Of a DNA stretch of 64,000 nucleotides, positions 59,301 through 64,000 are shown in pieces; positions within the stretch are counted from its first letter, which is position 1; every line of letters begins with the position of its first letter. The position numbers were made by a program, and so were the translations under genes. The DNA is from an uncultured Collinsella sp. Lineage in GTDB: Bacteria; Actinomycetota; Coriobacteriia; Coriobacteriales; Coriobacteriaceae. Where the stretch lies: contig CAUEMA010000002.1 in the NCBI GenBank assembly GCA_959018755.1, positions 176,348 to 240,347 on the forward strand, written 5' to 3'. A model generated the notes under the pieces. That model saw only the letters and a list, made by a program, of their open reading frames with translations, searched no databases and was not told the DNA's origin.

Positions 59301-59963
59301 GCGCTGCATGCCGAGTCCGAGGACCGTGCCGCCGAGGCGCTTGTTCCCATGGACGAGTCCGGCGATGATGCGGAGTCGGATGGCTCGGAGATGGCCGATG
59401 CGGACGTGGCTGCTGTCGAGCCCGCCGGCAACCCCATGGCGCTGGGCTCGGCCTTCCACGCCGCTTGCCAGTGGCTCATCGAGATGGGTGCCGATGCGCT
59501 GCCCGTTGAGCGTGCCGACGCCCTGGCTCGCCTGTGGCGCCTGACGCCGGAACAGCGCGAGCGCTTCGATGTCGCTCTGGATCGCTGGCTCAAGTCGTCG
59601 GTTCGTGCCGAGCTGCTCGCGTGGCCGTGCATCCGTGCCGAGGTGCCGTTCTTCTCGCTGGGCTGCGAGGACGAGGATATCGCCCGCTACGGCGCCTATG
59701 CCGAGGGCGCCATCGATGCCTTGGCAACCGACCCGGCGGATCCGTCGCGCGCACTGGTCATCGACTACAAGACGGGTGGCACGCCGGATGAGACGCCGGA
59801 GCAGCTGCTCGAGAAACACGCCTTGCAGGCGCGCGTTTACGCCGACGTTCTGCACAAGGCGGGCTTTGAGGTCGTGACCGTCAAGTTCGTTCGCGTGGAG
59901 CGGGCGAATCCAACCATCTTCGTCAATCCCGCCGAACCTCAAGTGGTCACCTACAACCTCTAG
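56337..59963 (+). CDS. addA: AddA-like UvrD-family helicase-nuclease
   Basis: This ATP-dependent 3'-5' helicase and nuclease resects broken DNA ends. The 1208-residue protein has Walker A SAGAGSGKTFTLTRRI, motif Ia AITFTKDAAAEIRDRVR, Walker B MVMIDEFQDTDQMQ and motif III VGDAQQSIYRFRGAEVEVF. Motifs IV-VI include MTVHASKGLEYPVVAVAE and RLLYVAMTRARELLIL. The C-terminal PD-(D/E)XK nuclease core is GAIDALATDPADPSRALVIDYKTGG. It starts three bases after the AddB-like stop with GTAAGGAGG upstream, so the two are co-translated. No RecBCD or Chi information is visible. Confidence 0.93.
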   Translation: MDLSPLMPQQLQVVKTLDRPLFVSAGAGSGKTFTLTRRIVYALSPESGPFVEHLDQVLAITFTKDAAAEIRDRVRRALIEEGMDEEALTVDDAWISTIHGMCSRILRAHALELGIDPEFTVLTDTDELMDQAVEHVLGRATAPDAAPELAASLKALYAWYPMAGEGGPFGAGTTIKGLVRDLLELSSQLPGGMDDVRVARGQADTSALADAYRAALGASKATTEKAQVALDAIDAFEASGKTMEDAARLMMSCSMPRASKAFPKEQVELLKAEAADAFINIVLACGGPALDALVGLARAVEAEYRALKADQSALDNNDLLRMAYEALRDYPAIRAAYEGRFKMVMIDEFQDTDQMQVDLIRYLTGAGERALCTVGDAQQSIYRFRGAEVEVFRRQERKVGSTTASETVTTSDAPAGELVKLVRNFRSHDEVLRYVARVFDGDTGGLMQGFLDLEPSDKRKDMLKAKASRRQALFVAGGSMQERTQAKARAIAERFHALADAGQPQGGMVLLLGRMTNADVYAQAFRDQGLDCVIAGGSVFAQAAEVQTVRALVCALANPADTAQGLMPLLASPMFALGAQEFLALATKLDEQTGETSRRNIDVGIMSDSDVPGLQNLPLVTRAREVLRYALRRVGRDSFAAIARDVVNASGWFVRLAQRGPEGKAIAANVLKALDAVAEAEAELGNSPRSIALAFDRFLAGKEAPGALNEEGDGAVRIMTVHASKGLEYPVVAVAECFGVRKSSGAAQMGRVDGGAQVVALPARFDGVKLADGTFVKGDDVKKQFEHAFKGKGTSLWLPPELMEDVCATGSPAEAFARLRNDDLQLSLEERARLLYVAMTRARELLILAMDAGVSRGKVIAPTFDVETDLTYDVLRRILPTDSLDMPQLDSDRLVFDNSQPGDYELISLADFTFGEQAFEANASLDAEGRLVRGDVDVADNAAHSTVPGPADPKPDAFELVYPQAVGVRMGICPFPVRDSYSYSSIAVALHAESEDRAAEALVPMDESGDDAESDGSEMADADVAAVEPAGNPMALGSAFHAACQWLIEMGADALPVERADALARLWRLTPEQRERFDVALDRWLKSSVRAELLAWPCIRAEVPFFSLGCEDEDIARYGAYAEGAIDALATDPADPSRALVIDYKTGGTPDETPEQLLEKHALQARVYADVLHKAGFEVVTVKFVRVERANPTIFVNPAEPQVVTYNL

Positions 59964-59972
59964 TCCTCAGAT

Positions 59973-60041
59973 AACTTGCGGTGGAATACGGACTGTTTTG
60001 GTCAAAAAAGCCGCCAAACAGTCCGCATTTCACCGCAACTG
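59973..60041. repeat. Palindromic element F2, copy 5
   Basis: Arms 59973-59995 and 60019-60041 are inverted with a few mismatches, and the centre is again 23 nt. It carries the TGGAATACGG variant seen in copy 2. It lies between addA and dnaE. Confidence 0.92.
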
Positions 60042-60092
60042 CAAGAGGAGCCGTGTGGGTTTGGGCTAGGTTCGGGTGCCGTCCGCGCTGTG

Positions 60093-60106
60093 CGGTAGAA
60101 TCGTAA
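60093..60106 (+). promoter_or_regulatory. Candidate -10 box of dnaE
   Basis: GCGGTAGAATCG contains TAGAAT about 45 bp before the dnaE ATG. The same GGTAGAAT string occurs upstream of the YitT gene, and TAGAAT upstream of the Rrf2 gene, which supports its use as a -10 box in this genome. Confidence 0.45.
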
Positions 60107-60141
60107 CCCTAAGATCACGAACCCGCATCGGAGCTCATTAC

Positions 60142-63100
60142 ATGGCATTCGTCCATCTGCACAATCACACTGTTTTCTCCATGCTCGACGGCGCAACCCG
60201 TATCCAGGATATGGTCAACCGTGCCGTTGAGCTGGGCATGCCCGCCGTCGCCATTACCGACCACGGCTACATGTATGGCGTGCCCGACCTGGCGCTGGCC
60301 TGCGACGCCGTTAACCACAACACGCCCGAGTACAAAACCTGGAGTCACGACAAGGCCTTCTTGGAAAAGGACCGCCGCGACGAGCTGGTGGAGCCCGATC
60401 CCGAGGAAAGCCCGCGCGAGCATGCCCAGTATGTGAAGGACATGGCCATGTGGGACGAGAAGGGCAACATCGACGAGCTCAAGCCGCCCCTGGTCATCAA
60501 ACCCATCTTTGGCTGCGAGGTCTACTTTACGCCGGACGAGACGCTCGCCCGCGACCATAAGCCCGAGCTCTACCACATGATTCTTCTGGCCAAGGACCAG
60601 GAGGGCTACGTCAACCTGATGCAGACGGTCTCCGAGGCCGCTGTGCAGGGCTTTTACTACAAGCCGCGCGTGACGCTCGACAACCTGCGTCGCCATGCCA
60701 AGGGCATGATCTGCACGAGCGCCTGCATCGCGGGCATCATCCCCAAGTACATCGACCGCGGTGACATGGAGGGTGCCATCAAGTGGGCCGAGACCTTCCG
60801 TGACACCTTCGAGCCCGGCGACTTCTACATCGAGATCCAGGAACACGGCATCACCACCGACAACGGCCTGACCGACGAGCAGATGGACCGCACGCTCATC
60901 GACATTGCCAAACAGGTGGGTGTCAAGGTCATCGCCACCAACGACTTCCACTACCTGCGCCGCGAGGACGCGCCCGTACAGGACGTCATCATGTGCATCG
61001 GCATGAACGCCAAGGTCGACGACCCCAACCGCATGCGCATGACCGGCTCGGAGTTTTACATGAAGACCGAGGAGGAGATGCGGGCGATGTTCCCGTATTG
61101 CCCCGAGGCCTGCGACAACACGCTCGAGATCGCCGACAAGTGCTACGTGGAGCTGGACTGGGATTCCATCATCCTGCCGCGCTTCCCGCTGCTCGACCCC
61201 GGCGAGACGCACGAGAGCCAGTTCCGCCGCGAGTGCGAGAAGGGCCTGCGCCAACACTATGGCGATGACTGGGCCACACGCGAAATCGGTGGCGTCAACA
61301 TCAAAGAGCGCTTTGAGTACGAATACAAGGTCATTTGCGACAAGGGCTTTGCCGCCTACTTCCTCATCGTTGCCGAGTACGTGCAATGGGCCAAGGACAA
61401 CGGCATCGGCGTCGGCCCCGGCCGTGGCTCGGCCGCCGGCGCTATCGTCGCCTACGCCATGAACATCACCGCGTTCGACCCGCTCGAGAACGGCCTGATG
61501 TTCGAGAGGTTCCTGTCCCCGCAGCGTACCGAGATGCCCGATATCGATATGGACTTCGACGATGAGCGGCGCCTCGAGGTCGTGGAGCACGTTCGCCAGC
61601 TCTACGGCCCCGAGAAGGTCACCCACGTCATCACCTACTCGACCATTAAGGCCAAGCAAGCCATCAACGATGCCGCGCGCGTTCTGGACTACCCGGTCTA
61701 CATGGGCCAGCGCCTGTCTAAGATGGTCTCGAGCGACCCCAAGGTCAAGCTCAAGCAGGTGCTCGAAAAGCAACCCGGCAAAGAGGATCTGTTTAACCCC
61801 GACTTTGCCGAGGCCTATAAAAAGGACGACGACGCCCGCCGCATCATCGACACGGCGCTCTCGATCGAGGGCCTCACCCGTGGCGAGGGCGTGCACGCGT
61901 GTGCCGTTCTGATCTGCCGCGACCCCGTCAACGAGCACGTGCCCACCAAGCTCGACACCAAGGGCGGCGTCGAGATTACCCAGTACGAGGGCCATACCGT
62001 TGCCGACATGGGCCTGCTCAAGATGGACTTCCTGGGCCTGCGCACGCTGACGGTTATCTCTAAGGCCAAGGCAAACATCAAAAAGAACTTCGGCATCGAC
62101 ATCAAAGAGGAAGAGATTCCCTTTGACGATCCCGAGATTTTTAAGCTCATGGGCTCCGGTCACACCGCCGGCGTCTTCCAGGTCGAGTCCGCCGGCATGA
62201 CGGCCACGATCAAGAACATGAAGCCCACCGAGTACAAGCACGTCGTGGCATTGATCGCTCTGTACCGCCCGGGCCCGCTGGGCGCCGGCATGGTTTCGTC
62301 TTACATCAACCGTATGAACGGCAAAGAGCCGGCCGTCTCCTACGATGACCGTCTGGACGACATCCTGGGCGAAACCTACGGCACCATGGTCTACCAGGAG
62401 CAGGTTATGCTCATCTCCGTCGAGATGTGCGGCTTCTCCAAGGGCGAATCGGACTCGCGTATCCGTAAGCCCGTGGCTAAGAAAAAGATCAAGCTGCTCA
62501 CGTCGACGGTGCTCCACTGGGAGGATGGCTCGGACGAGACCACCTACGACCACTGGATGAACGGCGCTATCAAGAACAACTACACGCGCGAGGTCGCCCA
62601 GAAGATTTGGGACGATGTTCTCGAGTTCGCGTCCTACGCCTTTAACAAGTCGCACTCCGCCGGCTACGCCATCCTGGTTATGCAGACGGCGTGGCTCAAG
62701 GCGCACTATCCGCACGAGTACATGGCGGCCGTTCTGACGTCCTATACGGGCAAGACCGACAAGATCGTTCACTACGTCTCGGCGTGCCGTCACGACGGCA
62801 TCCCCGTGCTGTCGCCAGATGTCAACGAGTCGGGTACCGAGTTCACGGCTACCAAGGAGGGCGTGCGCTTTGGTCTGGCCGGCATCCGCGGCGTGGGCAC
62901 TGGCGTGGCGCAGGCGATTATCGCCGAGCGCGAGGCGGGCGGCCCGTTTAAGACGCTGCACGACTTTGTCGAGCGCGTGGACTCCAGCCAGGCCAACCGT
63001 CGCGTGATCGAATCGCTCATCAAGGCAGGCGCCTTTGACTCCACGGGGTATCCGCGTCGCCAGATGATGCACTTTGTGGACAAGAACAACCCCGAGAACA

Positions 63101-63945
63101 TCATCGATGCCGCGGTAAAGCGCCAGAAAGATCGCGCGAGTGGCCAGACGTCGTTCTTCGACATGTTTGGCGACGTTGAGGGCTCGGGCTTTGAGGTGAG
63201 CGTACCCGATCCGGACGGCCAGGAGTGGGACCGCCACCTTAAGCTGAGCCAGGAGAAGGAGGTTCTGGGCATCTATGTCTCGGACCACCCGCTGCGCCCG
63301 TTTGAGTATGCACTTAGCAAAGCGCGCGACTTCTCGTTCTCGCAGATCGACACCGGCTACGAGGTGCAAAACCCCACGGGCGGTACCATCAACCAGGAGA
63401 TTCCCGAGGGCAAGGCGCTGTGGTGGGCCGGTATGGTCTCGAGCGTGTCCAAGCGCGTGACCAAAAACGGCGACCCCATGGGTATCGTGCAGCTCGAGGA
63501 CATGGAAGGCGAGGCCACCGTCGTCGTGTTCCCCAAGACCTATAAAGAGGCCGAGGGGTACCTGTACGGCGAGGTCGATCCCGAGACCGGTGCGCAGCTG
63601 TCCGATGCGTTTGTGCGCATTAAGGGCAAGCTCGAGCGCTCGGACCGCGGCGACCAGATTATCGCGCAGGAGATTGTGCCGCTGGAGCTTAACGAGGAGA
63701 GCAACAAGCCCAAAGTGTTTGAGGTCATGGTGCCCAACAGCCGCTTTAGCCAGGGCAATATGGCGCGTCTTGCCACGGTGCTTACCGCCAACCCGGGCGG
63801 CGACCGCGTGGAGATCTTTATCGAGCAGGTGGACGGGCACGTACTGCGTGCCGAGGTGCCGGCCAAGGTCAACGCACGCTCGATTCCGCTGCTGGCAGAG
63901 GCAAAGGCCATCGTCGGCAACCAAGGCCGCGTGACGGTTATCTAA
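60142..63945 (+). CDS. dnaE: DNA polymerase III alpha subunit
   Basis: DnaE is the replicative polymerase catalytic subunit. The 1267-residue protein starts with the PHP domain (FVHLHNHTVFSMLDGATRI, AITDHGYMYG). The polymerase core has the catalytic aspartates in PDIDMDFDDERR with the preceding VGPGRGSAAGAIVAYA, and FPYCPEACDNTLEIADKC, SGHTAGVFQVES and LYRPGPLGAGM are typical. A helix-hairpin-helix (FGLAGIRGVGTGVAQAII) and a C-terminal OB domain (ISSVSKRVTKNGD-like) follow. It is ~100 residues longer than E. coli DnaE, with extra sequence in the PHP region (~residues 65-130) and before DDHWMNG-like residues near 800. The ATG at 60142 has GGAG upstream. Confidence 0.95.
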   Translation: MAFVHLHNHTVFSMLDGATRIQDMVNRAVELGMPAVAITDHGYMYGVPDLALACDAVNHNTPEYKTWSHDKAFLEKDRRDELVEPDPEESPREHAQYVKDMAMWDEKGNIDELKPPLVIKPIFGCEVYFTPDETLARDHKPELYHMILLAKDQEGYVNLMQTVSEAAVQGFYYKPRVTLDNLRRHAKGMICTSACIAGIIPKYIDRGDMEGAIKWAETFRDTFEPGDFYIEIQEHGITTDNGLTDEQMDRTLIDIAKQVGVKVIATNDFHYLRREDAPVQDVIMCIGMNAKVDDPNRMRMTGSEFYMKTEEEMRAMFPYCPEACDNTLEIADKCYVELDWDSIILPRFPLLDPGETHESQFRRECEKGLRQHYGDDWATREIGGVNIKERFEYEYKVICDKGFAAYFLIVAEYVQWAKDNGIGVGPGRGSAAGAIVAYAMNITAFDPLENGLMFERFLSPQRTEMPDIDMDFDDERRLEVVEHVRQLYGPEKVTHVITYSTIKAKQAINDAARVLDYPVYMGQRLSKMVSSDPKVKLKQVLEKQPGKEDLFNPDFAEAYKKDDDARRIIDTALSIEGLTRGEGVHACAVLICRDPVNEHVPTKLDTKGGVEITQYEGHTVADMGLLKMDFLGLRTLTVISKAKANIKKNFGIDIKEEEIPFDDPEIFKLMGSGHTAGVFQVESAGMTATIKNMKPTEYKHVVALIALYRPGPLGAGMVSSYINRMNGKEPAVSYDDRLDDILGETYGTMVYQEQVMLISVEMCGFSKGESDSRIRKPVAKKKIKLLTSTVLHWEDGSDETTYDHWMNGAIKNNYTREVAQKIWDDVLEFASYAFNKSHSAGYAILVMQTAWLKAHYPHEYMAAVLTSYTGKTDKIVHYVSACRHDGIPVLSPDVNESGTEFTATKEGVRFGLAGIRGVGTGVAQAIIAEREAGGPFKTLHDFVERVDSSQANRRVIESLIKAGAFDSTGYPRRQMMHFVDKNNPENIIDAAVKRQKDRASGQTSFFDMFGDVEGSGFEVSVPDPDGQEWDRHLKLSQEKEVLGIYVSDHPLRPFEYALSKARDFSFSQIDTGYEVQNPTGGTINQEIPEGKALWWAGMVSSVSKRVTKNGDPMGIVQLEDMEGEATVVVFPKTYKEAEGYLYGEVDPETGAQLSDAFVRIKGKLERSDRGDQIIAQEIVPLELNEESNKPKVFEVMVPNSRFSQGNMARLATVLTANPGGDRVEIFIEQVDGHVLRAEVPAKVNARSIPLLAEAKAIVGNQGRVTVI

Positions 63946-64000
63946 AATGATTTTTTAAGGCTCTGTTAGACCAGGATTGACATACATGTGTCCCCACGGT

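Noticed and set aside
60115..63924. Long open frame (1269 codons) antisense to dnaE
   Set aside because: Same artefact: dnaE is intact on the other strand, and the antisense product has no recognisable domain or ribosome site.

Overview
This window looks like chromosomal DNA of a high-G+C anaerobic actinobacterium of the class Coriobacteriia, most likely Collinsella or a close relative. This is inference from gene content, not a database search. The supporting signs are an RF2 gene without the programmed frameshift, a transketolase split into two adjacent genes, FtsE with a long Pro/Ala-rich extension, a separate rubredoxin beside a flavin reductase, an [FeFe] hydrogenase operon, zinc-ribbon membrane proteins, and almost universal AGGAGG-type ribosome binding sites. 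Most of the sequence is ordinary core genome. No rRNA, phage block, CRISPR-cas locus or classical insertion sequence is visible.

Layout. 1-4.8 kb: end of secA, prfB, a YitT-type membrane protein, two transketolase subunits. 4.8-11 kb: a zinc-ribbon membrane protein, ftsE-ftsX, rnr. 11-15.8 kb: a solitary serine recombinase, an ArsC/Spx-like protein, tRNA-Gln and tRNA-Glu, a TPR-like protein, smpB, flavin reductase and rubredoxin. 16-27 kb: an Nramp metal transporter, gltB-gltD, an unknown protein, an amidohydrolase. 27-33.4 kb: a copper operon (copA, copZ-like, csoR) and a DEAD-box helicase. 33.8-39.9 kb: a flavoprotein, [FeFe] hydrogenase, Tat-type lipoprotein and a fused permease-ATPase, apparently one operon. 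40-47.3 kb: an orphan RelB/DinJ-like antitoxin, a CPBP protease, a YgiQ radical-SAM enzyme, a DUF1275 protein, an iron alcohol dehydrogenase and an M42 aminopeptidase. 47.4-64 kb: a HipA-like kinase, mnmA, cysK with a divergent Rrf2 regulator, a holin-like membrane protein, a YerC/TrpR-like regulator, an AddB-like/AddA-like pair and dnaE.

The most distinctive content lies between the genes. At least six families of palindromic intergenic elements occur, and three have a strikingly fixed geometry. Family F1 has 17-bp arms, a 25-nt centre and about 21-nt linkers, giving an 80-bp period over ten units in four loci. F2 has 23-bp arms and a 23-nt centre in five copies. F4 has 17-bp arms, a 16-nt centre and 12-nt linkers, giving a 62-bp period over three units. 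They resemble the REPIN/BIME elements of proteobacteria, and no RAYT-type transposase is present here. One F2 copy sits inside a copy of another family (F7). Two nearly identical F2 copies in inverted orientation bracket the HipA-like gene. Both arrangements suggest that these elements move or mediate rearrangement. An orphan antitoxin gene with a 10-bp-iterated operator candidate and a structured leader lies between two direct copies of an F3 half-element.
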